A stretch of 64,000 bases of DNA, taken from contig OW799236.1 in the NCBI GenBank assembly GCA_941918925.1, positions 77,564,713-77,628,712 on the forward strand, in the 5' to 3' direction. The notes beneath the pieces are model-generated. The model saw only the letters and a program-made list of their open reading frames with translations, did no database searches and was not told the DNA's origin. Below, piece after piece: positions 1 to 11,349 of this stretch (its first letter is position 1; each line of letters starts with the position of its first letter). The position numbers and the translations under genes are program-made. The DNA comes from Phyto melanocephala (Eukaryota > Arthropoda > Insecta > Diptera > Rhinophoridae).

Positions 1-690
1 GATTTTTCGAATTTTTGTGTTTCAGTGAAAGTGTAATTGTGTGCTTGTTTGTTTGTGAGTGGGTAGGGGTGTTTAAAATATATAGATTGAAAAAAATATA
101 GAAGTAGGTTTTGGGACTTCCCAAAACTAATAAGAGTTGAGCAATTTTATTTGAATTTGTATATTTATTTTCTTATTACTCTTTATCGAAAAACTACCAA
201 ACGTTTTAGTTCGTTAGTCATTACAAAGCAAATTATTGGTTTGTTAGTTTTGCAACACCAAAATGTGTGGGGAACAGAAAGGCGTATAAGAAGATTTAGT
301 TGTACAATTCACAGTAAATTGAACAAGTGCATACATTTCAACAGAAGAAGAAGACTATTAGCAAAATATTTATTACCTTTAATTCTAATCGGCTTAGTGA
401 GTTAATAAAATTTTGTTCTGAACACCTCATCTATACTAGTAAAATTAAATACAAAAATAATTGTATTGTTGTTTTTGGCTTTCATTAATTTCCCTCTCTC
501 ATTATATAATGGTACATGCAAGTCTTCGCTGTCTCACATTCGTTTATACTTGTGATACATGTTATTGTTTAAATTGCGTTGAATATTTGTTTTTCTTTGA
601 ACAAAAAAAAAGAACAGGCGAATGAACTGCTTATGCAGAGTAAAAAACTGAAAACAATATTTTACTGAATTTTGTAAAACAGCTGATACA
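1..690. other. Unassigned non-coding stretch
   Basis: No recognisable gene. An 84-codon open frame starts at 151 on the plus strand but resembles no family I know and has an AT-driven composition. A pyrimidine tract ending in cag near 25 and a GTGAGT donor-like site near 395 bracket a somewhat less AT-rich stretch, so a non-coding exon is possible but unproven. Confidence 0.4.
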
Positions 691-694
691 AGTA

Positions 695-1110
695 CAGTGT
701 GCGCCAATAGTCACTAAGGGGTTTTAAAACTTAATAACTTTTTCATTTATATTTATTTTTATTATCTTTTTGTTTTGCAAATGTCACTAAGATAATTCTT
801 GTTTTTATCTACGCAACGATGGTCTCATTCTAGAACGTTTACCATAGCATATTTAAAAATGTCTGGCTGTACCACACGAATTCTCGCAACAGTATTGGCC
901 TTGAGTTTAAAGATTATCTCGGTCTTATTTACTTAAACTCGCTCCTTTAAATAACTCCAAAGAAAATAGTCGGGTGTTGACAAATCTGGTGAGTGTGACG
1001 ATTAACGATTAAGTAACGAATTATTACTACAAAGAGCGAAACTCTAACGTTGAAATGTCGATGCTCCAACAAACTTAGTCATTTGTTTTTTATTAAGTTT
1101 TCAGGAGAGC
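695..1110 (-). pseudogene. DD41D-type mariner transposase, C-terminal relic
   Basis: Read on the minus strand, 951-1000 gives SPDLSTPDYFLWSYLKERV, the block around the third catalytic aspartate of IS630-Tc1-mariner transposases (usual form SPDLTPxDYFLWGYLK). The same frame continues towards 770 with residues aligning to the usual C-terminal tail (about VNKTEIIFKLKANTVARIR, then FKYAMVNVLE). Upstream the frame breaks near 1070, where SIDIST recalls the helix after the second aspartate. A TA followed by cagtgtgcgccaatagtcac at 695 is a plausible element end; I did not find its partner. Stops and shifts show it is dead. The rosa/Visitor-like DD41D assignment comes from family resemblance with the better copies elsewhere in this window. 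Confidence 0.7.
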
Positions 1111-2095
1111 AAAACAAACATTTTATTTTGTTACTTTTCAGTATTAAACTATCGCGTATTGACTATTCTTTATTTTTTAACCCATCAAGATATCATTAAG
1201 TGGTTTCGTGGATAGATGTAAGACCAATAATAATTCAAAATAGAGCAATAAAATTTTTTTTTGCAAATTGTCACATTATTTTTTTTCGCAGGGCAGCGAC
1301 GATATGCTCTTTGCAATAAAATAATTGATTGCTGATATAAATAATAAAATTCTATTATTCTGGTTATTTTTTGACACTAATTGTTGTTTTCATTAGCTAT
1401 TAAGCGATTCAGTAAATATATTTCAATGATACTCGGCAACTGTTGCAATCAAGTATGTAGCATCTTTGTCAAAAAAGAGCACCAAAACTAATTTACCACT
1501 AACATAGCTATTGCCACACTTAAAGAAATGGATCTTTATGCGGCTACAAAGTTTGACTTTTTGTCGATAAAGTAAACAACACAAGAACTACTGCTAAATA
1601 TAAAAAGAGTGTATCTCGATTTTTTCGAAATCGCGTTTTTCCCATTTTCTGGCAGTCTACTTACAAACACATCACCTCTGAAGAATTTCGTAAGACATAG
1701 TTGAAAATAATGGATTTGTAGTCACATAAAAGAGCCAGAACCTGTTTCATTATTTTATGTTTTAATTAGTTTATTCCTTCTCCTTCTTATATTGAGCAAT
1801 CGATACGTATTACTAAATACCAAAATCGATAAAATGGCTGTCTGCTTTTCTTAAACGATTCGATTATTGTTAAAACATGTGTTGAAAAAGAGGAGCATTA
1901 ACAAGCCAAAAACCCATGACAGCTATACAGATTAACTCAATTGCCATGTTATGCTCTCTTAGGTAGAACATTTCCTAAATAAACCATAATCTCATTTTAA
2001 ATAAATAGTTTGATTTAAGTCAGGAACGTAGTCCCTGCACTGTATTTCTTATGGATTTCCAATTTTACCTTTTTACGTATTCCTTTTTCGGTATA
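1111..2095. other. Unassigned AT-rich stretch
   Basis: No gene or clear repeat recognised. The part next to 1110 may hold further decayed mariner sequence, but no motif survives. Confidence 0.4.
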
Positions 2096-2099
2096 GTCT

Positions 2100-3195
2100 C
2101 CATGTTATAGTTTACGTTTCCAATATAACCAAACGCAAAACATTGACAAACGCAGTGTTCTACATGTCGTTTTATCAGACAGTCCCATGCGAACTGGAAT
2201 AGTTCCTATCTCCGTGTGACCTCCTATTATAGTAGTTAATCTATTAAATGTTGGCCTGCCCAGTTTTAGAAACCCCTTTGAGTCCTCAAGATTTGGGTGA
2301 TTCCACAGTATAGTCGTCGTTTTTTCGACAGCAGTATTTTGCATCCTTCTCAATTGTTTCTCCATAGTCCAAACTTTAAATTCATTTTGGAAGCTCCATA
2401 AAGGATTTAGCATTGCTCAAGGTTACGATATCCAAAAATGCTTGCACATTGGATAAATTTTCGGCGTCCTCTTTTCCTATTATGCCGTAATGTTCTGGTA
2501 TCCATATTATCTCAAGATGTTTACAATTCGTATACAAGTTTATCTCTCTCTCGCGTGCATTTCAGAACATTCAGAAGTTCAACTCTTTTGTTCATTAGAA
2601 TCTTGGTAACTAATTAGTTATCCGTAATGCTACGAATTGAAGCTTTGTTATAAGAATTTTTTATTCATTTAATGCCTACTATATTTGTCATAAGCTCAAC
2701 CTGGAAAGGGTATTGTGATCTGGCAGGCGGAAGCATTTACCTCTGTTTCGGTTTATGTCATAGAAATCCATTCCAGTTCGGTAAACATTCTTTGATCCGC
2801 CTGAATAAAGATCGATGCCATGTGTATTTCTTACCCTAATTACTTTATTTCATTCTCACTTCTCTGTTATATTGGTGATGTAGATTACGCTTTCATATCT
2901 CGGGTTTCTTCACATGTAACCTTTGTGATATTTTCGATTGGTAAGATATTGATTATTCTTTGGTATCTGGTTTAATGGTCTTCACTAGAAATTCTCTCAT
3001 CATTTAGTAACAGCCAAGGCCGCTTCATGTTTCACCTGTATTTTAATCGCCCGAATTGATACCAATACCAATTACTCTTCTACGAGCGGCCTAAATTCTT
3101 TGAGCTTTCTCCCCTTTACTCTTAATGTGGTCTATCCTGGATAGCCTGCAATCAAGTACTACTCCTTGATATTTGTTTTTCTCTAAATTGTTTTA
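2100..3195 (-). pseudogene. LINE ORF2 relic: end of RT plus RNase H
   Basis: This is the decayed 3' half of a non-LTR retrotransposon polyprotein on the minus strand. In reading order: near 3100-3190 fragments such as HIKSKGEKAQRI and RRRVIGIG match the post-RT region of RNase H-bearing LINEs. At 2700-2815 YSGGSKNVYRTGMDFY and FRLPDHNT match the RNase H start (usual YTDGSK...FRLPDHCSVFQAE), with the catalytic D of DGSK changed to G. Near 2500 IWIPEHYGIIGKEDAENL matches the WVPGHSGIxGNExAD block. At 2150-2280 LGRPTFNRLTTIIGGH and RMGLSDKTTC match the LTGHCxxGxHxxRMGL tail that precedes the CCHC-like motif. Several frameshifts and stops lie between the blocks. RNase H limits the candidates to R1, LOA, I, Outcast and similar clades; I cannot choose among them. 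Confidence 0.75.
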
Positions 3196-3348
3196 TCTCG
3201 AAATAGACTAACAAAGACAACGTGCGGCGTAAATTTTAGTACAATTTTATCTGAAACATTTTTTGTAAAAAACAAATTTAAAAAATGTTTTAAACTACAG
3301 AAAAATACCTTTGCAATGATCATCGCATTTAGACGCAATCACAATATT

Positions 3349-3790
3349 AACGGGTGATTCATAATGAGATTTAATTTTTAACAGGCTTTTTTTGACGATT
3401 GACTCATATCAAACTGCTTTGCAATTTTTGCTTTGTATCCTTTGAAGATACTCACACCACAACAACGCCACTGAATTATTCAGCTGTATTATGAGAAACA
3501 TCGTTTTATGAGAAAAATTTTTCGTGCGATTCGAGAGACTTACGGTGTCCATTAATGGCCTTCTGAAAACACTAATACCATACGCAAATTTAAGTCTCAG
3601 TTACATTAGTGGTTAGACCTCATCCAGCACGTAGTGTAGAGAATATAGCAGCTGTAGCTTAGAGTGTACGCAATGACCATAGCAAGTCGATTCGTAGTCG
3701 TTCTCAGCAGCCTTAGGGCGTACAAAATTGAGCCAGTGCAAGAATTGAACCCAGGCGACTTAAATTTGCGTCTTATTTACAATCAAACCT
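3349..3790 (+). pseudogene. DD41D-type mariner transposase, N-terminal relic
   Basis: The plus strand encodes, with shifts, the N-terminal helix-turn-helix region of a DD41D transposase: FRAIRETYG near 3520-3550 (family: YRALREFYG), NTIRKFKSQ near 3580, RSVENIAAVA near 3640, and AYKIEPVQELNPGD near 3720-3765 (family: YKIQLTQELKPxD). It starts just after a TA at 3348-3349 followed by acgggtgattcataatgag, a likely terminal repeat. Nothing of the catalytic domain is recognisable beyond 3790, so the copy is truncated or its 3' part is too decayed. It is a separate insertion from the minus-strand relic at 695-1110. Confidence 0.6.
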
Positions 3791-5440
3791 TTTTATTCGG
3801 TTCGACCTCTATCGTTCTTTCAACAAACTGGCGGACATAGCTAAATAGTCCTAAAAGGAAACCACGACTCCAAAAATATATCATTAATGGGGACTCAAAT
3901 TAATATTTCGATGTTTTACAGACGAAATAACTATTCCCCAAACCATTTTTTTCGTGAACGGTATAAAAAGTTCTTGAAAATAGGTTTTCGCTTCAATTTA
4001 TAAAAAGGACTCAACTAGGACTTAGGGCATTCAGTTTGGTATTTTTAAGAGTTGTTTTTGAGCACTTTAAATTAATAATTCTCTACAATACGAAAGTTAT
4101 GAGACATTCTTCCTTATGTAGCAACGGTGTTCTGACAAACCTTGTGCTAACTTACGAGCTACTAACTTTTTGATGGGAAAATTTCCATAAAGAAGAGATA
4201 GCAGGTTGTTAGTTAGCACACAATTTGTTACTAAATATGCATAACGCCGTAAGAAATTACGAAATTTGGACTGGTGCTTTGCTGATAGTTTCTTTGACAA
4301 TTTCTTAGTTATTGACCATACAATTTTGCACTTAAAACAACTAAGAGAACTCAGTAATACTTTTGTGTGTGGTTTTTTTTTAATTTTTTATGAACACGCA
4401 CTGATTAACGTGTGACGCTGAGTGTAGTTCAAATTAATTGAGAGGAAATTGGAAAAATGGTTCTATTCCTACGTTAGTTGTTACTTTATGCATTTTATAA
4501 CTGAATCTAAGAGTTTCTTAGAATTTTTTGCCAAATATTTTGAAAATTGCTGTTCTAGATGACTGACTTGTTTAAAACAGCAGTTTTTTTTACTGATGTT
4601 ATTAATTTTATTTTAAACTAATATTGTTGTTATTGCAAATGCATCGAATAACTGCAGTTTACGTTCATATTGACACAGATACGCAGCAAGTTGTTTGCTT
4701 TAAGCTCTTTTTCATTTTATTTATTTTTTTTGTTGGTACTCTTGTTGTAGTTGTTATAATTAAGTTGATGATGATAACTTGTCCTAACAGTTAGAATTCA
4801 ACTGCAACGAGTGTGTTTGGAATGTGCAACACAAACAAAAAATAAAAAATAAACAAAACTGTAACAAGTTGAGTTAGACGGCACACAACACTTTTAAGAT
4901 GCAGAAAGTGAAGAGAATTAAAAAAATTAATCAAAACAAGAAATCGCCAAAAAAAAGTCGTAGGTCGAACGAATAAAATTTCGCAAGACAATTTTTTTAT
5001 TTTTTTTTAATTCATTATGTATGATTTGTTGTTTAATTTTTGGAATAAATAGCAAACCTTTGTCTTCCAATAGTCACAATAAAATCACCACTTTAAAAAC
5101 AAACAACAAAGAACCAAAACAATTGATTGAAATTTTCACTTTCGCATCTACAAAATCAATCATTAACCAGCCAACATTCCACTATCATCAAACTAAAAAT
5201 CATTTGTCACATCGAATAATTAAAATAAATTAATGAATGACGACGAACTGAATGAATAAGTAACTCGAGCGAGCCAATGATCGAAGATTGAAGACAGAAA
5301 AATTGTACAAATGAAGTGTACGAATAAGTGATAGTTTTTATATTACATTCACTAATTATTTTTTTTTAATGTGTCTTTTTTAAAAAGAAATTGCAGGTCG
5401 GCTGGAAAAGGGACTTAAATTTTTAAGATGAAAAACTAAA
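3791..5440. other. Unassigned AT-rich stretch
   Basis: No gene recognised. Short open frames near 4097-4300, 4791-4991 and 5021-5233 have no family resemblance. The sequence has ordinary fly non-coding texture with poly-T runs. Confidence 0.4.
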
Positions 5441-5447
5441 CTAATAC

Positions 5448-5840
5448 GGATCACAAGTCATTCGGGTATTAAAGGCAACGAACTTGCTGATAAGACTGCG
5501 AAAAATGTCTTATCCTCACCCCCTAGTTGAGACACCCAACTACTCATAGTTAGATATAAAAAATCATCTAAAACACAAATTCTTTAGCTCTCACAGAATC
5601 AATTAGAACCGTTCAACGTCCTGGTACAAAGAGAACAACCCAACAAGACAGACTGCACCACAACTATTTAGGACTACAAATAGCTTCTCTAGGAAAGATC
5701 AGATTAAAATAATACGTTTAAGACTCGGACACACACGAATTACACACTCCCACATAATGGATAAGAATCTTGTTAAACAGTGCCCATTCTGTGGGCACAA
5801 CCCAGTTAACATCGAACACATTTTAAAGTTTAAACACTAA
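5448..5840 (+). pseudogene. LINE RNase H and C-terminal zinc-knuckle relic
   Basis: At 5450-5509 the plus strand reads ITSHSGIKGNELADKTAKNV, the SHxGIxGNExAD signature near the end of LINE RNase H domains. After a gap with stops, 5690-5840 reads IIRLRLGHTRITHSHIMDK and then CPFCGHNPVNIEHIL, the RLRxGHTxLTH block followed by the CxxCxxxxxxxxH motif that closes many RNase H-bearing LINE ORF2 proteins. The final codons end in TAA at 5838-5840. The section between the blocks is frameshifted. It is a 5'-truncated or decayed copy, distinct in sequence and opposite in orientation to the LINE relic at 2100-3195. Confidence 0.75.
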
Positions 5841-5939
5841 AGGCCAACACAGCTACAGGTCAATCTTTTTATTATACTAAAAATTTAGTTGTAGGTATAT
5901 GAAAACAAATAAAAATTAAAGTTGAATACTATGTTTGAA

Positions 5940-6025
5940 TCTTATTAATCGAGTATAGAATCGAACCCCCAACCCCCAGACAGGCAAGGTAGGACTGTAC
6001 ATACTAGTCGATCGGGATTTACAGA
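5940..6025 (-). repeat. Possible tRNA-derived SINE head (weak)
   Basis: The minus strand contains gggttcgattct, close to the RNA polymerase III B-box GGTTCGANNCC, with gactagtatgt about 35 bases upstream at roughly A-box distance. The A-box is poor and no cloverleaf folds convincingly, so this is at most a decayed SINE head, not a tRNA gene. Confidence 0.25.
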
Positions 6026-6389
6026 CATTAATGTGCCTTAAGAGCAAACACTACTCTAGTATTACACGATTCATTATCAGTAGGTTCAAGGTTGTACCCT
6101 AAATACTTAAGCCATATTTTTAAATCTAATTATTTAAAATAAAATCGTACCTTCTGACGTAATATATGATGGATTTTACTGCTAAAAGTCTTAAAAATTT
6201 AACATGAAAAATATTTAATATTTTTGGAAATATAGTGAGTGGGAGTAATCAAGTTTTTCGCAGTTACATTTTACACAAGCTAAAAAAAAATTTAACTATA
6301 AATGGGAAATGCCATGCATTTTGTTTCACTACATTCAATTTGTAATTAAACTACGCAACTTACTAATAATATATCTGCTTAAAGAGACT

Positions 6390-6655
6390 TTAAGGGTTGA
6401 CATTGGTTTGTCATACCGTGTGAAATTTCTTTAATATTCATTTCCGAATCCAATTATTATAGATTTTCTGAAAGTTAATGAACAGGGAAGACGATTAATG
6501 TGGAAATCAATTTTCTAAAGCCGCTGGACATCACCCTGGCCCATATTGGGTATCAATATATTAGAAATATTTTGGAGTAGATCGGTATTAAAAATCAGTA
6601 CAGGCGCCCCATAACTGACTGATATATGACCACCTAAACACGACTAACTCTGATT
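6390..6655 (+). repeat. Decayed DINE-1/mini-me-like repeat (copy D)
   Basis: Patchy identity to the intact copies at 29761 and 47425, in the same order: gtttgtcataccg, tatagattttctgaaagtta, a gattaa...gtggaaatcaa block, gggtatcaatatattagaaatat, and cgccccataactgactgatatatga. The GTCY array and both ends are lost. It is an old member of the same family. Confidence 0.65.
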
Positions 6656-6659
6656 CTTT

Positions 6660-8680
6660 TCTTATTTTCACCAAAAAATTTTAATTTTCAACTCTAGGAT
6701 AATTTATTGGCATGATTATAGATATGATATCCCAAAATATTGGGCTTTACCAATAGAACACAGTTTATGTTTTTAAATTCGTGAAAACCAATATCTAAGC
6801 TACAATGTCTATACATTTTTTATTTTTATCCTTTACAAACTAAATTATGATTTACAGATGGAATTCACACCATTAACATTACAGTGCTTAAAAACAATTT
6901 CATACAAAAAATCCTAAATTAGTTTTTCTCAATTCTTTGTCTAAATGTAAAAAATATAAAAAGGTCCTTTTAAGTAGAGTTGTCGTGCAATTGTAATCAA
7001 GATCGTCCGATTAGGCCCACTAGACTTTTTACTGGGGTTTTGTCGATAATGACGGCTTTTGTTTTAATTTAATCGGAATGTGGTAGAGTTATTGAAAATT
7101 ATGGACTCAAAGGACATTTTTCAAACTCTAAATATTACTTCATTCGTACACTTTTGAACAAAAATTTTAAATTTTGACAAAATAAAAATAAGCCAGCTGT
7201 TTAATATAACGTTTTATTTGTTTAGGAATCTCTGTTTTTTTTTCTTTTCCTCCAAAGAATTTCAATACGAAACGATTTTGTTGTTGTCTTTTTTTTCTCA
7301 AGCAGAAGAAATATCAAACATGATTGTTGGCTTTTGCAATTGGCGACTGACGACTACAGCCACAACTACTTTTACTACTACATATTGTTGCTGCTGTTGT
7401 TTGTTGCTGTTAGTATGTATGTATGTGCTGCTACTGCCTTTTCGTATGTATGTTTTTATGTGTGTGTGTATGTGCAAATGTTGATGACGATGGTGACGTT
7501 GGCCTTTTTAGCAATTTTTTATAAAATTTATTTCATTTTATTTTTGTTGTCTCTTTTATGTCTTTCTGGGGTTTTTTTGCATTGATTTCGTGTGTGTTTG
7601 CTTTTTGTTTAACATGTTTTATGTAAGTTAAAGCAACAGCAACAACAACAACAGTTTAAATTTATGTTTGTATCTGCGTATGTATATAAAACTTATATTA
7701 TTACAATTTGCTTTGCTGTCTATAGATTTTATTATTCATGAATATTTGGTTGAATTTATAGGGAATGAACCTTCAATTTTGTTTTATTTTTTATTGTTAT
7801 TGTAATGTATCTAAAAGATACACTTGAATCTTCGTTTTTAGAGAAGCAAAGTACATAGTATTTATATATGTATGTATGTAGCTATCAGCTGATTTTTTTC
7901 TCCCTTTTTCAGTTTTGCAACTTGTCTGAATTCGTATCTTTCACTTCTGCAAACTGTTGTCTGTCCGTTGTCTTATTGTTAATTAAACATTTATTTCATT
8001 TGAGCTCTAAAATACTTTTAAGCAAATTTAAGGGTTCATAAATTTTTGTTCAGATACACGACTATGCAACGAAATTCCCTTCACATTTTTGTCCCACACT
8101 CACGCACACAATCGCTCCAAAAACTCGTACAATATTAGTGTTGCGATAAAAAAAACATTTAGAACAACTACACAAACCATACATCTTAAGGCAATAACTG
8201 CAACAAACTTTTTTTATTGGTATTGCTGTTTAGATTTATAAGACACTAACACAATAAAAATAAATGCTAAAAAAAACCCACTATAGAACAGTCCAATCCA
8301 ACTCAAACCTTTAACAAACTTTAAGCAACCTTCAAACAGATAATCATACAATACTATTGCAACCATCTAATTAAAATCATACGAAATTGTTTGCAAAAAA
8401 ATATATATTGAAACAAATTTTTAAATTTTTTGGCTCACACACATCTTCTACTAAATCATAAAAAGCACTTCTTAAGGATTCTCTAACAACATACATTAAA
8501 TCATCTGTCAAAGTATTGTTACAAACATACTAAGTGGTTGGTTGGTTGGAGGGGCGAACTTAAAAAGGAAATTATTATAAATATTTTTTATTAATTCATC
8601 TTAGAAAATTTTAAATAAATGTTCCATAAAAAAAAGCTAAATTAAAGGCTAGGTTTAAATATATAATATATTAAGATTAT
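6660..8680. other. Non-coding stretch with CAA/CAG-type runs
   Basis: No gene recognised. Around 7350-7680 there are many ttg/ctg and caa/cag triplet runs and gtatgtat repeats, typical of fly introns and regulatory DNA. Short open frames at 7218-7585 are driven by these simple repeats. A gttggttggttgg run lies near 8535. Confidence 0.4.
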
Positions 8681-8688
8681 ACAATATA

Positions 8689-9421
8689 TCGGGTGTCCCA
8701 ACTAGAACGAAATTTTTAAATTTTAAATAAAACACAGATATTTAAAAAAATCGTGAAACTTTATTATATCGTAAAGTAGACAGAATGAGGTTATGTATGG
8801 AACAATATATCGTGCAGATGGCCGCCGCGGCTTTGCTGGCACACACTCGATCTTTTAATGAAATTTTCAACGACACGCCCGGAAATGACTGATTCAGCAA
8901 TTAAATTGTTTCTCTGGCTGTATGACATGTGGCGCCATCTTGTTGAAACCACATGCCCTCCACATTCATTTCTTCAATTCTAGGCAAGAGAAAACTGGTT
9001 ATCACTTCACGATACCGAACACCATTGACTGTTTGCGCTTGACCTGCCTCATTTTCATAAAAAAAAGGTCCAATGATTCCTCCAGCCCAAAAACCACACC
9101 ACACAGTGACACGTTGAGGATGCATTTGCTTCTCGTGAATCACTCGAGGATTTTCCTCACCCCAAATTCGACAATTCTGCCTATTGACGAAGCCATCAAG
9201 ATGGAAATGGGATGATCGCAATTTGCGAACTGTAGCCGCAAAACTTTCACTATTTTGGTAAAACAATTTCACAATGAGAATGAGTTGTTCATTCGTGTAG
9301 GGCTCCATTTTGACTAACCTCGTACCTTCTACTAGCAAACAATAACAATTGTTCAAATGTCAAACAATGACACTTCGAATGGCGCCAAACTTAAAAATTG
9401 CGTTATAGTTGGGACACCCGA
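8689..9421 (-). mobile_element. Non-autonomous DD41D mariner with intact ends
   Basis: A 733-bp element bounded by TA dinucleotides (8687-8688 and 9422-9423), the target duplication of the Tc1/mariner superfamily. Its terminal inverted repeats begin tcgggtgtcccaact and match at 23 of 24 positions when the flanking AT is included. Inside is a minus-strand transposase with two internal deletions (see the nested entry). Clean ends and long readable frames mark it as younger than the other DD41D relics here. It could be mobilised only in trans. Confidence 0.85.
8901..9308 (-). pseudogene. DD41D transposase, internally deleted
   Basis: The frame opens at the ATG at 9306-9308 with MEPYTNEQLILIVKLFY, the usual start of the N-terminal helix-turn-helix. 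After about 30 residues it jumps from RKLR straight to SSHFHLDGFVNRQNCRIW, a block that normally lies about 100 or more residues later. The junction removes the rest of the DNA-binding region and the first catalytic aspartate (FSDExHF in intact relatives). The middle of the catalytic domain is present, including VTVWCGFWAGGIIGPFF and FQQDGATCHTARETI with the second aspartate. It then hits a stop at 8901-8903. A C-terminal piece (VISGRVVENF, then RGGHLHDILFH) follows in another frame at about 8790-8890, so the third-aspartate block is also deleted. It is not functional. Confidence 0.85.
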
Positions 9422-9639
9422 TATAAACTTAATATTAATTCTTTATTTTAGGTACAGACTAGCGCTAATCTCAAAAACCGTCCACCAACCTAAAATTTAT
9501 CTGATTAAATTTTTTTCAAGGGAATATCAGAAAATATACATAATTTTAAGAATATATTAAGGATGTTTATTATAGAGGTATTGAATTGTGTAATGAAATA
9601 AAACAAAGATAAATTTTTTAATTGAAATTTACTGTACTC

Positions 9640-10140
9640 GAAATATAAACTTCTTTGGCATTAAAGGTAATTTAAATATGACATCCCGCCAAGCTCGGAT
9701 GTAGTCTAATCTGGAAAACCAATTTTCGATAATAATGATGCGAATGTTGTCCTCCAAGTGGTCAATCGCCTGGGACTTCACATTTCTCCAAAGAAAATAG
9801 TGGGCCCGAAACGTGAAACTATGCATTTATCAAACGTTTCCTTCAATAAATTAATTGTGGCACAAGCTGTGTGATATGTTGTGCCTTCTTTTTGAAACCA
9901 CTGGTCCTTCCCAGCATGGTTGTTCAATTGATGGAGGGAAAAGTCAGTAATCATGGCTATATAGCGGACATCATTAACTGTAACGTTCTGATCAGCATCG
10001 GACCAAGCACACCAAAGTTTTTCCGGATGTAACGAAGTCTCAACATACAATCATCACTCTAAATAAGGCAGTTCTGCTTATCGACGCATCCATTCAAAGT
10101 GATGGACAATTGTTGACCGTCAAATAGACGTAGTGCGCGA
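9640..10140 (-). pseudogene. DD41D transposase relic, catalytic region
   Basis: Minus-strand frames give, in order, HF...W near 10095 (the block after the first aspartate), ETSLHPEKLWCAW near 10030, VTVNDVRYIAMITDF near 9960-9995, WFQKEGTTYHTACATINLLK near 9845-9900 (family FQQDGATCHTAxxTINLL; the second catalytic D is now E), then HYFLWRNVKSQ near 9780-9810 and a decayed tail to about 9640. The frame shifts between 9800 and 9850, where the third-aspartate block is damaged. It lies only about 220 bp from the 8689-9421 element in the same orientation but is much more decayed and belongs to a different lineage of the family. Confidence 0.75.
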
Positions 10141-10330
10141 TATTTCGAACAGAAAAATTAGCCATATAAATCTCCATAAATCTTGACCCGGAAGTTCTAA
10201 AAAGTCTTCCAGTACATAAGTTTTATCATCCATTAGACAACAGGTGTATTTTTTACAAAATTTGACATCAATTTTTTCACTTCGTATTTTGCTTCTACCT
10301 CCTCAAACGCATTGCGATCTAGAACTTTAT

Positions 10331-10920
10331 ACGACTTTAACTTATTTATTTATTTATTTTATTTGTCAATTCCTATACAACAAGATTTAATCTTATATTT
10401 AAAGTATAGGAAAGTAGTTTTTATAAATTAAATTTAGGGATTACACATTAATACAATTACATACACTTAGCTATAAAAAAAATATATTATACTATAACAA
10501 ATACATTACAATTAATAACAATTTACTGTTGTGCAAAAAAAAAATCAAATAAAAAATGTTTAAAGCTATTTGCGTTGCTATTGAGTTGTTGAGTTTGGGG
10601 AAGAATATTCCAAAGACGCGCCGCGTGTATAAAGAAGTGCCATTCAGATACAAGAAGACGGTGTAAAGGAATTATAATCCTTTTCCCTCTAAGCGATCTG
10701 GCAAGCCTTATCTTGTCTGTAAGATATTGAGGAGCTTCTGAATAAATAATCTTATGCAAAAATAATAGAACGCGTATGTTAAGAAGATTGTCAAAGGAAA
10801 CACCGTAAAGTTGAGCGGAAAAATTAGAAGCATGGTTATATCTTCTCAAACCATACACACGACTTCAACGCAGCATCTGATTAGCTTTGCGCAAATAAAT
10901 AATAAAAGTATTAGACATTA
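10331..10920 (-). pseudogene. 5'-truncated LINE, C-terminal end of ORF2 with 3' tail
   Basis: A 111-codon minus-strand frame (10523-10858) reads YGLRRYNHASNFSAQLYGVS, then FDNLLNIRVLLFLHKII, APQYLTDKI and HAARLWNILP. This is the pattern of the C-terminal segment after the reverse transcriptase in many fly LINEs of the Jockey/CR1 type (YGLRRxDHVS...Sxxx.R...FF..II....P.YL...ARxWNxLP). Upstream, YLRKANQMLR precedes a stop near 10870. Downstream on the minus strand the element ends in a short 3' region and an (aaat)n-type tail at about 10335-10360, as expected of a LINE 3' end. The 5' portion is missing, as in most LINE insertions. Confidence 0.7.
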
Positions 10921-10924
10921 CGGA

Positions 10925-11340
10925 CCGGTTTAAGGTTAAAAGTTTTTGGTGCTCTTCGAAAGAATGGCTCGACTTCTTTTGTCCTACCAATAGCTGTAAG
11001 GACATTTTTATCTTTATGATCCAGGTATTCTTTCAATGCTCAAATCTTGCTTATACTGTTCGATTACTTTTCAAAAACAGTGTTAGGATTAACCTTCAGA
11101 TCTTTTGCTATTTTTAAGTTCATATTGAATTTTCTTCGAAAAGTTTTATTTAAATTTTCACGTACCATTTTTTGCTGTCAATTTTGACCGAAATCACAGT
11201 TGAAAATGAATGATTTTTAAAAGATAACATCTGATATATTATTAAAAGGTAACGGTCATAAGAAAATAATAATTTGTTGGTCCAATGATTTGATTTGGCT
11301 GGAACAGTTTGTATCAGTTTTTTCTGACTCATTCCTTAAG
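10925..11340 (-). pseudogene. Tc1-like transposase N-terminal relic with leader
   Basis: From the ATG at about 11168 the minus strand reads MVRENLNKTFRRKFNMNLKI, then AKDLKVNPNTVFEK, the paired helix-turn-helix start of a Tc1-like transposase. After a stop it continues in another frame with QYKQDLSIERIPGS and, near 10940, RTKEVEPFFRRAPK (family: KVExIFxRAPNTS). The sequence upstream of the ATG (to about 11340) is shared with 46200-46370, including ttttgaccgaaat-acagttgaaaat and ttttctgactcat/ctccttaa, so it is the 5' leader or terminal region of the same transposon family. The catalytic domain is absent. Confidence 0.65.
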
Positions 11341-11349
11341 TATGAAAAG

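Noticed and set aside
151..405. 84-codon ORF as a real gene
   Set aside because: No family resemblance, AT-driven composition and no Kozak-like start; kept only as a weak exon hypothesis.
5940..6025. tRNA gene
   Set aside because: Only a B-box-like motif; no acceptor stem or anticodon loop folds.
7218..7585. Overlapping ORFs with Tyr/Cys/Leu runs
   Set aside because: Produced by ctg/ttg and gtat simple repeats.
8922..9215. Plus-strand 97-codon ORF
   Set aside because: Antisense shadow of the DD41D transposase on the minus strand.
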